Shown one piece after another: positions 1 to 9,872 of a stretch of 64,000 bases of DNA. Location of the stretch: the NCBI RefSeq assembly GCF_023856365.1, contig NW_026042806.1, positions 1 through 64,000 on the forward strand. Reading direction: 5' to 3'. The translations under genes and the position numbers were made by a program. The notes below the pieces were generated by a model, which worked only from the letters and a program-made list of their open reading frames with translations, was not told the DNA's origin and searched no databases. Source of the stretch: Brienomyrus brachyistius. Its lineage: Eukaryota; Chordata; Actinopteri; Osteoglossiformes; Mormyridae. Position 1 is the stretch's first letter, and each line of letters starts with the position of its first letter.

Positions 1-5
1 TACAG

Positions 6-241
6 GTGCTGACAGTGTGTCTACAGTGAAATGGGCCTGTGTACAGAGAGGATGATCTGTAACAATCCCATGTTCCTATGGTGACAGATATAAAACTCAT
101 GTGAAATACTGGTGCAGAGGGTATAATGTGAGGTCATGTACTCCCATAGTACACACTGACTCTCCACTGGAGGGTAAAGTGTGAGTCAGAGATGATCCTG
201 ACAGCGAGTCTTCACTGTGACCATCAACAATCTGACAGCTG
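6..241 (+). pseudogene. CD300/pIgR-like Ig domain 1 exon, 5' fragment (unit 1)
   Basis: This is the first part of a V-type Ig exon of a CMRF35/CD300- or pIgR-like fish receptor. A splice acceptor (ACAG) ends at base 5. Read in phase 1, the exon gives an ADSVST start, the first-cysteine motif VTIPCSYG, the KYWCRGY motif with the family's extra cysteines, and DDP then LTVTINNL. Two in-frame TGA codons break it: one just before SVTIPC, and one after GKV. This copy also lacks one C relative to the others (CCTGACAG for CCTGACCAG). After base 241 the exon is interrupted by unrelated sequence and resumes at 1001. The usual role of the family is cell-surface immune recognition on leukocytes or epithelium; this copy cannot encode it. 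Its leader exon would lie left of the window. Confidence 0.85.
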
Positions 242-1000
242 TAGGAATTATTAGCTCAGGTATATTTTAATATCTCCACCAAAATGTTTTGAAATTAATT
301 AACTTTTAATTAATTATTATTTGATGCTGATTAGTAACCAATTGTTATGCCGAATGGTCGGCTCCTCCAAACACAAATGCGAATCCCAGTGAGTCTGTAA
401 TGTGAGACTTAAATGGGATTCATTAATAACCCGTATCGCTTAATAACCTGGGTTAGTAGGCTCGTCCAGCGAGCTGGGTCACCAGGTAATGTAAACGATC
501 GGTAGCGAAGCTCCCCTCACGGCCAATGAGAGAGAGTCTCGCGATATTTCAGGCGAGTTTGAGGTTTCAGAGCGTAGTAGCCAGATCGCAGAGGCAGGGA
601 CTATGTGAGCACTCAATGACGGAGGCTGAAGTTGTGTAAAAAGACATACATTTATTCCTACAACTAACATAAGACAGACATTATACCTAACAAACAATAA
701 ACATGAAATAACGGAAAAGACACAAACGATGTAATCATGAAAATGCAGTGACCAGATTTAAAATGATTAACCTAAAAAGGGAAAAACTGTTCTGCAAAGC
801 AAGCAGTTTGTAGGAATATAAACCTAAAGGAATATAGCAGGTGAATAGGACAGTTTAGGTTGTTAGAAAGGAAAGGAATTGGTTTACTTGGATGCAGGAA
901 AGAGGGAGGTCTTTGCAGTTGGTTGCAGTGGCTGATGAGCTGATGGTGATGGCTCTCAGGGAGGCGCGGTGTTTGCAGCGGTTGTTGGAGTGGAGTCCCG
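242..1000. other. 759-base insertion inside Ig domain 1 exon (unit 1)
   Basis: Sequence absent from the same exon in units 2 and 3 but present in unit 4. It is flanked by two copies of a 135-base piece of the exon (107-241 and 1001-1136), which is far longer than a normal target-site duplication. The inside has an AT-rich left part, a CpG-containing middle and no coding region I recognise. I see no clear terminal repeats. It may be a fragment moved together with a local duplication. Confidence 0.6.
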
Positions 1001-1213
1001 TACTGGTGCAGAGGGTATAATGTGAGGTCATGTACTCCCATAGTACACACTGACTCTCCACAGGAGGGTAAAGTGTGAGTCAGAGATGATCCTGACCAGC
1101 GAGTCTTCACTGTGACCATCAACAATCTGACAGCTGAGGATTCCGATCGGTACTGGTGTGGTGTGAAGTACAGTGGAGCCTCTCTGATCAGGTTAATCTG
1201 TCAGTCACTGATG
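1001..1213 (+). pseudogene. Ig domain 1 exon, duplicated 3' part (unit 1)
   Basis: The exon restarts 135 bases upstream of the point where it was interrupted, so the segment from the YWCRGY motif to NNLTA occurs twice. It then continues to the second cysteine motif DSDRYWCGVKYSG and ends at a GTAAGA donor. One of the two family-wide TGA codons (after GKV) is included. Compared with units 2 and 3 it has TACAG for ATCAG after the GTGTGAAG string, a variant shared with unit 4. Confidence 0.8.
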
Positions 1214-1565
1214 GTAAGATGTCTGTACTGCAGACTGTAGCCAATGAGATGCACAGTATGTAACATGTCACTGAGTCAAAAAGGAAGGACCTTAACACAA
1301 ACACTGATGGAAAAATGTTTTAATATTTTAAAAATCTGCATTTTAATTTAATTCAATATGATAAACGAGACTTGGAAGAAGTAACAGTGTCAGCTAAATC
1401 GGGCGACTTCATGAGGTTAAATATGATAAGCAATATGTTAAAAAATGTCAGGGGTTGGCCCAAACATTTACATACAGTATGTATGTTGTAATGGGCTGAT
1501 ATTCATAAACATTTCATTGCTGTGGAAATCGTTGAGTGTTTTACCTGTGTGTTGAAGTCCTCCAG

Positions 1566-1859
1566 GGCTGTCAGTGGACAAACAGGAGGTGACGGGTGTG
1601 GATGGAGACAGTGTCAGTGTTACTATGGAAACAACAAAAGACAAAGGATGTGGTGTAAGATTGGGGGCTCCTGTGCATCAGAGAGATCAGTGAGTTTGCA
1701 TGGGAGGCCTGTCCTGATCAGGGATGACACAGAAAATAAAACCTTCATTGTGACAATGAAGAGGAAGAGGAAGGACACTGGAGAGGAAGGACACTGGCTG
1801 GTATTGGTGGCTGGTTGTGGAATCCTGCAGATTCCAGTTCATATTACTGTTAAACATAA
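1566..1859 (+). pseudogene. CD300/pIgR-like Ig domain 2 exon (unit 1)
   Basis: Acceptor CCTCCAG precedes the exon; a GTAATT donor follows the codon start AA at 1858-1859. It begins LSVDKQEVTGVDGDSV, then the frame shifts around 1612-1622 and continues as QCYYGNNKRQRMWCKIGGSC, ending HITVKHK. The frame break is common to all three complete copies, so it is ancestral. Unit 1 has additional damage near 1755-1812: a short duplication of the GGACACTGG stretch and a rewritten YWC motif that removes the second Ig cysteine. Donor phase (2) fits the membrane exon at 3064, where AA plus G makes a lysine codon. Confidence 0.8.
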
Positions 1860-2033
1860 GTAATTGATTTAAATCTGCCTGTGAATTATTTATGCTTGAA
1901 TATAAATAGATACATACTAATCAACCCAGCAGTTTCACTCACGAAGGGGTTTGTGCTTCTTTGTGGGGATAATCCCCTATTTATCAGCTGTTGTGAAACA
2001 GAGTTATTTATTGGGATTATTGTTTCAATGATA

Positions 2034-2196
2034 GTGGCACGGTGGTCCAGTAGGCGGCGCTGTTGCTTCACGCCTCCATGTTTAGGGGTTTGAATCTGGC
2101 TTCTGCTCTGTCTGTGTGGAGTCTGCATGTTCTCCACATGCTGTGTGGGTTTCCTCCAACAATCCAAAAACGCACAGTCAGGCTAATTGGTGTCTT
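2034..2196 (+). repeat. Dispersed teleost repeat, forward half
   Basis: Resembles a very common fish interspersed repeat recognised by GGCACGGTGGTCCAGTAGG at its start and TGTGTGGAGTCTGCATGTTC further in. It lies in the intron between the Ig domain 2 and membrane exons. A second, opposite-strand copy starts at 2471. Confidence 0.6.
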
Positions 2197-2470
2197 TAAT
2201 ATTGAATGTGTGTCTTCTAGTTTATGATCAGTCTGTAATATGACAAAAATCACAGCATTTTCCACAGACATACAGCCAGTCACTTATTTTGTATACAAAT
2301 CCAGACAAATCCATGTAGCTTGCAACATAATTCAGGCATTTTTTCATCTTTGTGAGGATGAATTGTTACTAATGGTGTGCAGACTGACTAACATGTCTGT
2401 AGGTGGTTTTTCATTGCAGCGTAGACCAGTGTTACAGTTGTACTCTGTAATATCTGTTCCAGTGCTGCAT

Positions 2471-2798
2471 CCATCCATTGTCTGAAACTGCTTGTCTAAC
2501 TCAGGGTCCCTATGGGCGCAAGGCAGGGAACGTCCCATGACAGGGTGCCAACCCATTGCAGAACACGCTCACACTCCATTCCCTCGCACAAGCACACCTA
2601 CCGGCAATTTGACAACTCCAATTAGCCTCAGCATGTTTTTGGACTGTGGGGGGAAATCAGAGTCCCTGGAGGAAACCCCACAATGACACAGGGGGAGCAT
2701 GCAAACTCCATACACACGGAATTCCAGCGAAGACTTGAGTACACGTGCCAGAGGAGTGAGGCGACAGTGCAAACCACTGCACCACCATGCCACCCTGA
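2471..2798 (-). repeat. Dispersed teleost repeat, inverted half with full terminus
   Basis: Carries the complement of the same repeat, including GCATGTTTTTGGACTGTGGG, GCATGCAAACTCC and a complete end CACCACCATGCCACCCTGA. With 2034-2196 it forms an inverted pair around about 275 bases. In units 2 and 3 this copy stops about 25 bases earlier and is followed by different sequence. Confidence 0.6.
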
Positions 2799-3063
2799 TA
2801 CAATAGATACATTAAAATATGTTAATAAAATCATTTATCTCACCTGTTCACTATCAGTGCCCTGGGATGTGAACACTAATTCATTGTTCTCCATCTAATC
2901 ATTTTCTCTGTAGAATATCTTTCATAATTTATATTTCAGTTTCAAGAGTGACCTTTTCTTAGTCTTACTTACTTCAGTCAGAATAGATTCACTGTTTTGT
3001 TCTTCAGGTTTAAATGTGATATGTGTGACTGACAGACACACTGGTGTATTATATGTCTCACAG

Positions 3064-3265
3064 GTGGGAGCAGGTTCTGGATGCTGTACTGAAAGCTGGG
3101 ACTGGTGTGTTTTACCTGATTTGCACCATCATCACCATTCAGCTGCACTGGACCTCCTGTAGAAAGCGGGAACCAATCAGAGAGAAGCAGAGGGTCTCCC
3201 TGGATCAGAGGAAGCTGGCAGAGGAGATGACCTTCGTGGAGCAGAATGAGTCAGACGAGCTGTAA
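3064..3265 (+). pseudogene. Membrane-anchor and cytoplasmic tail exon of the receptor (unit 1)
   Basis: A GTCTCACAG acceptor precedes it. In phase 2 it encodes WEQVLDAVLKAGTGVFYLI, then CTIITIQLHW as a moderately hydrophobic membrane segment, a basic stop-transfer stretch CRKREPIREK, and a charged tail ending VEQNESDEL. There is no tyrosine after the membrane segment, so no ITIM or ITAM. The frame is open in all three units. The splice phase matches the Ig domain 2 donor, which is why I assign it to the same gene; I do not recognise the tail itself. An alternative is an unrelated last exon. Confidence 0.55.
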
Positions 3266-3271
3266 AATAAA
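3266..3271 (+). promoter_or_regulatory. PolyA signal AATAAA directly after the stop codon
   Basis: AATAAA starts at the base after the TAA stop of the membrane exon. The same arrangement occurs at 22551 and 39199. Confidence 0.5.
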
Positions 3272-3803
3272 CGGTTATGCTAACTGCAGTGAGGCCTCTC
3301 TCACTCAGCCCTGCTCAGTCTGTACAGTCATAGCATGAGAGTCAGTTAAACAGAGGGGATGATTATCTGCTGGCAACCTGTACAACCACGTATTGGCCAC
3401 TTATTCACAAGTGCTTTGCTGCCACCTGCTGGTTAATGTTTAATAATCGTTATCTTGTGAAGGTAAGACTGGTTTTTATTAAATTGTCTCTTGATTCTGA
3501 AAAAATATGGTACTATGCAAAAGTCTTGGGCCATCAAAGAAAACGTTTAATGCTATTTAATTGGGTTGTGTATATTTGCTCAGAACAAAAACACAATTAT
3601 CATAAAAATATATGCAAATTAAAAGTGACACAATAAAAACTAACAAGAATTTCTTCTTTTCTCCATAAAGTTACTGATGCCTTGTTGGATCGCTAGGTGA
3701 ACCACGCTTTGGATCCTAAACCTCTCCTCAGGGGCACCCCAGCCATTCCATGTATTTGTTAAATTCTGCCACCAGCTCACTTAATTAATTAATTAAATTA
3801 AAC
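3266..3803. other. No gene seen (unit 1)
   Basis: Apart from the polyA signal this is 3' flanking sequence, A+T rich, with short chance ORFs only. The corresponding stretches in units 2 and 3 (22551-23090 and 39199-39738) are nearly identical. Confidence 0.5.
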
Positions 3804-3808
3804 AAATG

Positions 3809-4095
3809 TGTCATGCCCGGCTCGTCCGCTCCTCCTGTGTGCCACGCCCCCTGATTACCCACGTGTTTTCTCCCGATTGTACCCAGCTGTATCTAGTTAA
3901 TTTGCTCAGTCCTGTGTATTTCAGTCCGTGTCTTACCCGAGTCCTTTGTCCGTCATTGATGTCAGTTGATGTTCGTGCCCTCGTCCCTGAGATTAAACCC
4001 CTCGTTTGCCCTGATTCTCGGCTGTCTGCCTGCTTCTTACCCGCCTGCCCGCATGATCGCCGCTCTGCCCGCGATCGCTGCCGTCTCCCGTGACA
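3809..4095 (+). mobile_element. Solo LTR of an LTR retrotransposon (unit 1)
   Basis: A 287-base element starting TGTCATGCCC and ending CCGTGACA (TG...CA ends with a short inverted terminal match TGTCA/TGACA). It is bounded by a perfect 5-base direct repeat AAATG at 3804-3808 and 4096-4100. There is no internal gag or pol. It is C+T rich on this strand, with an ATTAAA polyA-like signal in GAGATTAAACCCC. The 5-base duplication suits a Ty3/Gypsy-type or related integrase. This copy is 20 bases longer than those in units 2 and 3. The ORF across it is a chance frame. Confidence 0.85.
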
Positions 4096-4439
4096 AAATG
4101 TTAATGATGCATTGATTAGCCATAGGAGTTGTGTTATAAAAAGATATAGGTCTATTGGATGGTTGGTGCAAATGTTTTACTAACTTTAGAAGAGATTTTG
4201 AAATGACTGAGCTGCCACACTTTGACGGACAAAATATTATAATTCTAGACCAAGATGAAGATCATTTGAACATCATTTTCTTCGACAGCCCAAGACTTTT
4301 GTACAGTTTTGTATGTGTCTTTTATACTGGTCATAATTTGTTTAAATACATGATTAATAAATTGATACTTTACAAAACATTTCATATTTTTCTGAAATTG
4401 GTAATTATTAAAAATGAATTTCACAAACTTAAATGGTTT

Positions 4440-4565
4440 GGCTGCGATGGGCTGGCCCCCCATCCAGGTTTGTTCCCATGCCCATTGCTTCCGGGATAGG
4501 CTCCGGACCCCCCACGACCCAGTAGGATAAGCGGTTTGGAAAATGGATGGATGGATGGATGGATA
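4440..4565 (+). repeat. GGAT-tailed SINE/LINE-end type repeat (unit 1)
   Basis: Contains GGGATAGGCTCCGGACCCCC and CAGTAGGATAAGCGGTTTGG, followed by a run of ATGG repeats. This form is common in fish genomes as the 3' end of a retroposed repeat. It is single here and tandemly doubled in units 2 and 3. Confidence 0.65.
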
Positions 4566-4647
4566 AATGGTTTGGAGTTTTTAGGTCACCCCTCCTCGTC
4601 AGAGCCCACCAATCAGGGACTCTTTAAAAGAGTGATGTAATCGGGAA

Positions 4648-4911
4648 CGCCCACTTTTCAATCTGCGGTACAAATACACCAGCTTGTCTCTGCTAACAAC
4701 AGCCTGTGCATATCAGTTAAGGAGGAAACAGTACCACATACATATTGGCCAACATCAAATGAAAATGTAACACACGAAAACAGGACCGCCCACTTATCAC
4801 TCTGCGTAAAATCACACCAGCTTGTCTCAGCTGACAGCAGCCTCACATATCAGCTAAGGAGGAAGACGGCATATCAAAAGTAAAAAGAAAGACACCATCA
4901 AATGAAAATAT
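4648..4911. repeat. Diverged two-copy tandem repeat of about 140 bases (unit 1)
   Basis: 4648-4768 and 4787-4911 align with each other: both have CGCCCACTT, then CACCAGCTTGTCTC, AACAGCCT/CAGCAGCCT, TATCAG(T/C)TAAGGAGGAA and CATCAAATGAAAAT. They have diverged clearly from each other, while each is nearly identical between units, so this duplication is older than the array. Confidence 0.7.
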
Positions 4912-6029
4912 CCCTGTGTGATCTATTGGTTTCTGCTTTCACTCCCATTAAATGACAGTAAGTCTAGTTGCTGTCCGTGGTGCTGAAAACCTGGATCAGT
5001 AAATTCCAAATGAAACTTCTTTACCTGATTTAACTGTAACTCACTTATTTTGTTGGCAATGATGCTTTGTTGAGTCTAGAAAGGCGCAAAGTGGGTTTCA
5101 GATAAATTAAATGAAGTAGTTTTGCTTAAAAACCAAAAAGCTTTGAACAATCAGTTCAGCTTTGGACTGTAGTGCTTCACAAAAGTAAAATCCATCCAGT
5201 TAAATCTCTTTATCCCCAAGTCAAGAAGATATCAAATGCAGAAGCACATTGTGGGAGATACAAGGTGCAGACACATTAAAAGCACTTTTTTTGTGTGAAC
5301 ATTATAAAACAGATTGATACACATTAAGCAGTTTGTAACTTTACATCCAGACCTACATCAGTCAGAAAAAGCAGGCGATGACCATCCCATCCAGCAGCTT
5401 CATCTCTGATTGTACAGAATCCCATGTCAGCGTAACTTCTGAAGTCATGACTAAACTAATTTCCAGCTCTGCCTTCAGTTTCATCTGTTAAATTAAATTA
5501 GGAACTAAACTAAACTAGGAGGGAAATATAGTCAAGCTACTTAAGTAGCCGAATTTTGTGTATCCACTAGAGGGCAGCCACACATAGATTCCCTTATGAA
5601 TGGTTCTGATGCTTCCGGAAAGCACTGCACAGACACCCAGGTATGCCAGTGAGGAACGGATAAAGAGCAGACGGATCCAAATACTAGCTGTAATATATAG
5701 TATTTTCAATGAATTTAAACAAATTAATATAACAGTGTCAGAGTGTCAGATCCATGTGACTTTTTATGATTGAAGAACTTTGAAAGCCTGAATATAACTG
5801 AGGAGGCCCACGGACCCCATTATGTGTGAAACATCATTGTGGTGCTGAGAGAAACACAGGACTGCTGATAAGACCCAGATGAAGTGAATTACCTGACTTT
5901 GCCCCCACCCATCCCCCCCCCCCCCCCAGGATACCCCCACCCCTGTCATACAGACACCTTCCTAACGGACCTCATGATTTGTGCTGATCCACACATATGA
6001 AAAGGACCTACTGCAGTGACATTTTAAAA
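4912..6029. other. No gene seen; contains a poly-C run (unit 1)
   Basis: About 1.1 kb of A+T-rich sequence with no coding region I can support. A C homopolymer lies at about 5911-5928 and is shorter in units 2 and 3. Confidence 0.5.
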
Positions 6030-6190
6030 CTGTATAAAACATAATAAAGACTGAAACAAAGGCCTGAGGTCAGACCCTCTGTATGTAGCACACAGTGTTT
6101 CTGCAGAGTCTCACACTCACATCCTGTATGACGACTTTTCTGCTTTTCAGAATAAGTCTGATTTCACTGCTCTTTGCTCATTTGCAATAT
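6030..6190 (+). repeat. Receptor-family 5'-region repeat, copy a (unit 1)
   Basis: The string around GGCCTGAGGTCAGACCCTCT and CACATCCTGTATGACGACTT recurs on the minus strand at 7740-7840 and on the plus strand at 17762-17870. In the inverted copy it lies directly after a broken leader exon, so I infer that it belongs to the leader or first-intron region of this gene family. Confidence 0.55.
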
Positions 6191-6587
6191 GAGGAAGTAA
6201 CAGTTTAGAAAAGAACTAGACTTATTTGATTAATTTGTTTGTAGTTTAAACTCTGTGAGCATGAATGATTCACTGTGAAGACCAGCTATCAATAATTTTG
6301 CTATGAAATCATGTTTCTAAAATGATAAGGTTCTAGATGAAATCAAAATATTTATTCCTGGTAAGAGCAGGACAACAGCAGCATCAAACTGTTTTCCTTT
6401 TAACAGACAAGAAATAGACAGGAAATGCATCAGTGCACAAACAGTTTATGAAAATCAAAGATAGATGGATGATTTTTAAAACATTTAAAACCCACAAAAA
6501 GGGAGGCAGTGAGGTTAAGGAGAGTCAGGAAGTCAGTGTCAGTCTCCACAGATCTGAGGTCAGCGATACACACATAAGGCTCCTCTG

Positions 6588-6627
6588 ATGCTCCTCTTCA
6601 TCCTCTTCTTCACTGATGGGCCTCCAG
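6588..6627 (+). CDS. Leader (signal peptide) exon of CD300/pIgR-like receptor (unit 1)
   Basis: A 40-base exon: ATG, codons for MLLFILFFTDGPP and the first base of a glycine codon, then a GTGAGG donor. It is short, strongly hydrophobic and ends like the leaders of fish CD300/pIgR-like genes (small residues before the cleavage site). Phase 1 matches the phase of the Ig domain 1 exons, which begin with GT completing the glycine. The next downstream domain 1 exon is in unit 2 at 19855, so the first intron would be about 13.2 kb. The leader itself is undamaged, but the exons it would join to are broken. Confidence 0.65.
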
Positions 6628-7739
6628 GTGAGGATCACTTACTCTGGGACTCCACCATTCAGCGTAGTTAAGATGAAGATACATTTTGCACAATATACTT
6701 ACTACATCTGTTTGTTTATATTCATATTGTTCCATGAAGTTTGATCACTTCCCGATTATAGTCTGTGGTGGTAGCATGTTGACCGACTGATTTTAGAATT
6801 GACTGCAGTCTTCTTTGTGTCCACTATGTGGCAGCAGTATAAAGGAAATATCTTATTCTGTCACAGCTGCTGGTGTGTGTAAAAATTCATACTCTGATAA
6901 CAAGTAATTCTGCCTCCAACTGTTTGTCAGGGACCTGGGCAGGAATGAATTACATGCCGACTGTACATACAACAGAGATAGGCTCCTGGGAGAACTTTGC
7001 CAGAAGTTGAAACACGACTTTAAGAATGACACTGATACAGAGTACTCAGCTGTTTGGTTGAAACTAAATCTTGGTCTGGATTTTTACATTCTGGACCTGA
7101 ACTACCCACTGCTGCACTGACCCCCACCTTCTTCTTTTTTTTTCCCTTTGTCCTGTCCGGCAGCTTTAGCAGAATCATGGTCTGAATGCACTGCTGTGAC
7201 AAACATGTTTGCTTTACCATGAGGGGTTCTATAAACTCTGTATAGGCCTCTCATGTTGATCGATTTCATTTTTTAAATTAAAAAAATTTATTTATTTCAT
7301 TTTTAACCCGTAAAGTATTGCAGTGGGTGAGCTGGCCGAAGAGGATGGACAGATTAGGAGGGAAAAAAAGAAGGAAAATGAAGGAAAAAGAAGAAAGGAG
7401 CAAGTGAGATGAAATGAAAGTTTTTAGCGGGTGTCTCTAACTTTGCTCTGCCATTGCATGCACACCACTTCCAGGGCCAGCCTTGCTCTCACGCTGATAT
7501 ACTGTCAGATTATGCACATCTTATATGTTGTTTTAACCCTTAGCGTATTAGTAAAGGCAGTTTTGTACTTACTTGATGTGATGGTCCACTTTACTGTGGC
7601 CTTGAGCCACATTAGAAATTTATTTCTGATATATTTAACTTAATCCTCATTTTTCTTTTGCCCATGAGCACGAAACAGCTAAATAATTAGCATGATGCAG
7701 AAGTTATTCTCAGACAGGCACTTAATCTAAAAAGCAGAA
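6628..7739. other. Intron-like sequence, no gene seen (unit 1)
   Basis: No supported coding region. There is an A-rich purine tract (GGGAAAAAAAGAAGG and following) near 7360-7405 and short chance ORFs. Unit 3 differs in a short stretch near 43379-43396. Confidence 0.5.
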
Positions 7740-7960
7740 ATGTCATCATACACGATGTGAGGGTGAGACTGCAGACACACTGTGTGCTGCATACAGAGGG
7801 TCTGACCTCAGGCCTTTGTGTCAGTTGTTATTATGTTTGATTTGTGATTCTCACCTGGAGGCCCATCAGCGGATGAAGAGGAGCATCAGAGGAGCCTTAT
7901 GTGTGTCTCACTGACCTCAGATCTGCGCAGACTGGCACTTACTTCCTGATTCTCCATAAC
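7740..7960 (-). pseudogene. Inverted, broken leader-exon copy (unit 1)
   Basis: On the minus strand this repeats the sequence around the leader exon: CACACATAAGGCTCCTCTG, then ATG, then LLFI, then a short deletion that gives an immediate TGA. A GTGAGAATC donor and the family repeat follow. It is a decayed 5' end of a receptor gene in opposite orientation, present in all three units, with no Ig exons beside it. Confidence 0.6.
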
Positions 7961-8225
7961 TTTGCTGTTTCTCTGTCTTTATCTGTTACTCAGGAGTCCT
8001 GAAGTCCAATGAAAAATCCGCTTTCTCCTGTCTATTTGGCTGATACAAGTTCTGCTCACTTCTGCTTGGGTTGCATGGATCACCAGCCACTTGTCACCAA
8101 CTAACAAACCACAGCCTACCTGACCAATGTCATAACTGGTGCACCTAGGTATAAAATTTAGTCTCACTGTCTCCAAAAAAGGTCACTGTCTGGAACCCCA
8201 TGGAACCACATTTTTGATTCCTTAG

Positions 8226-8535
8226 ACAAGAGCATCCTGAGCAGCTGCATCACGGTCTGAATTGGGAACTGCCTCGCCTCAGATCATAAGACCAGCGGAT
8301 AGTGAGGATAGCTGAGAAGATTATTAGAGTCTCTCTCCCCTCCATCATGGACATTCACATCACACGCTCCATCCGCAAAGCCACCAACATTGTGGATGAC
8401 CGCACCCACCCCTCACATAATCTTTTCACTCTGGCATCTGGAAAAGCATTCAGGCCTCCACAACCAGACTCAGAAACATGGCGCCTGACTACTGAACTCT
8501 CAGGGACTGATCTGATACCACACACAACACACACA
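8226..8535 (+). mobile_element. L2-like LINE reverse transcriptase C-terminus fragment (unit 1)
   Basis: The frame with SILSSCITV and then (after a frame change) RIAEKIIRVSLPSIMDI, RSIRKATNIVDD, THPSHNLFTL matches the conserved C-terminal end of fish L2-type LINE ORF2 (the AEKI...SLPSI, IRKA..I..D.THP..NLF pattern). It has several frame breaks and is 5'-truncated. A CA repeat follows. Confidence 0.7.
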
Positions 8536-8544
8536 CACATACAG

Positions 8545-9130
8545 CTGTGTAATCATATCTTCGTGGGGACTCTCCATTCATTTCTATGGGGAAAACTGTA
8601 ATCCCAACATGACAACTTTAACCCCTACCAACCCCTAACCTTAACCATATGTAACCAAACCAAATACAAGACTTTTGGCATTTTTAGTTTTTTGACTGTA
8701 TTTACAGATCTTTGTGAGTACCTGAAAATGCCCCCCAAAACATCAAAATAACGGGGTTTTTGTCACATTGTGGGGGACATTTGGTCCCCACAATGTAATA
8801 TACACCTACTCCACACACACACACACACACACAGATTAGGTATTTGAATCTTTGTGGAGATTCTCCATTCATTTGTATGGGCGTAACCCCAATCCTAACT
8901 ATGGCAACCTTAAACATTGCAGTAGTTACCAAGCAGTAACAGTAAGCAACCAAACAAAATGCAAGACTTTTTGAATTATTCATTTGACTGCATTCACAGA
9001 ATTTAATAAAATTCAGTATCTTACTTTCGGGACCGAAAACATGTCCCTACAAAGTCAAAATAACATGTTTTTATAGCACTATGTACATAACCACCCACCC
9101 AAACGCGCGCACACACACACACAAACAGGC
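8545..9130. repeat. Diverged tandem fish repeat with CA microsatellites (unit 1)
   Basis: Two diverged copies in tandem (about 8550-8830 and 8835-9125). Each starts with GTGGGGACTCTCCATTCATT or a variant, contains the AACC-rich stretch and AAGACTTTTTGAA or AAGACTTTTGGC, has a palindromic GGGGACATTTGGTCCCC in the first copy, and ends in CA repeats. No coding capacity is supported. Confidence 0.6.
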
Positions 9131-9818
9131 CTACCTACAGTATACCCTCCATAGATTCCTGAATGAAATATCTGTAAAGCAGTTATTATGGCATGGCGTT
9201 TGCTTTGAACATGCAGTTTTTAAGAATATTGCGCTAATTCTAAACGAAAGACTGCACTAATTCTAAAATAGCTATATAAGAACTTTATTTACCATTAAAT
9301 AAATTATAAATCAAACCAAAATTTAGTCTCTCAAAAAACTTGTATATGACATATCTTTGTTCACATTATGAGAAATTAAAAACACCAGGACACAGAATGT
9401 GAATAACAAGAACTATAGTGTTCTTTCTCAAAAGCGGACCTACCAACGTGGCTAAAATGCTAATTGCGTTCACCAGCTGTGGAAAAAAAACAGCGGGGCA
9501 CCCCAAACATCGCGGTATTACGTATTACCGTAATACTGCATAGCAAAGACATAATGTCATAAAAAAATTACAGTCAGTATTAATAGACAGAACTGCGTGG
9601 TTTCCCATTGACAAGTAGATACATGGTTTACGGGCTTGAAGGCGGTTAGATCAACAAATCCAATCACGCTCAGCCAAAACAAGCACGAGCTAAACATACT
9701 ACTATTGATTGGTTCACCTTCAAATTCGTCCCGCCCTGACAATTAATTCTCGTTTTCATTCGTTGAAAATGGCGTCAGTACATATCTTCATCCTTTCGAC
9801 CAATGAAAAATTTCGCTG

Positions 9819-9832
9819 GTTTCCATAGAAAC
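9819..9832. promoter_or_regulatory. RFX X-box-like near-palindrome (unit 1)
   Basis: GTTTCCATAGAAAC is a near-palindrome close to the RFX X-box consensus (GTTNCC...GGNAAC-like). It lies 41 bases before an ATG. CCAAT boxes occur on either strand at about 9658, 9708 and 9799. Together they look like a TATA-less promoter. RFX sites are typical of ciliary and MHC class II promoters; which applies here is not known. Confidence 0.4.
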
Positions 9833-9872
9833 AAAATCAGTGCAGTTTGAACATAAACTTTCTGACAGAGCG

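Noticed and set aside
26..60. In-frame TGA in the Ig domain 1 exon as a possible selenocysteine codon
   Set aside because: Two TGA codons at positions normally held by other residues, no SECIS-like element recognised, and another frame break in the next exon; decay is simpler.
450..480. GGCTCGTCC text in the insert, resembling a retroviral proline-tRNA primer binding site
   Set aside because: Only about half of the expected 18 bases match and no LTR end precedes it.
3806..4093. 95-codon ORF over the LTR
   Set aside because: It coincides with an LTR defined by ends and target duplication; the frame is accidental.
8812..8831. CA repeats and GGAT repeats as possible CRISPR-like arrays
   Set aside because: They are simple microsatellites without spacers, in a vertebrate-type genome.
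9500..9545. GTATTAC/GTAATAC inverted repeat near 9515-9535
   Set aside because: Only 7-base arms, no conserved context; likely chance in A+T-rich sequence.
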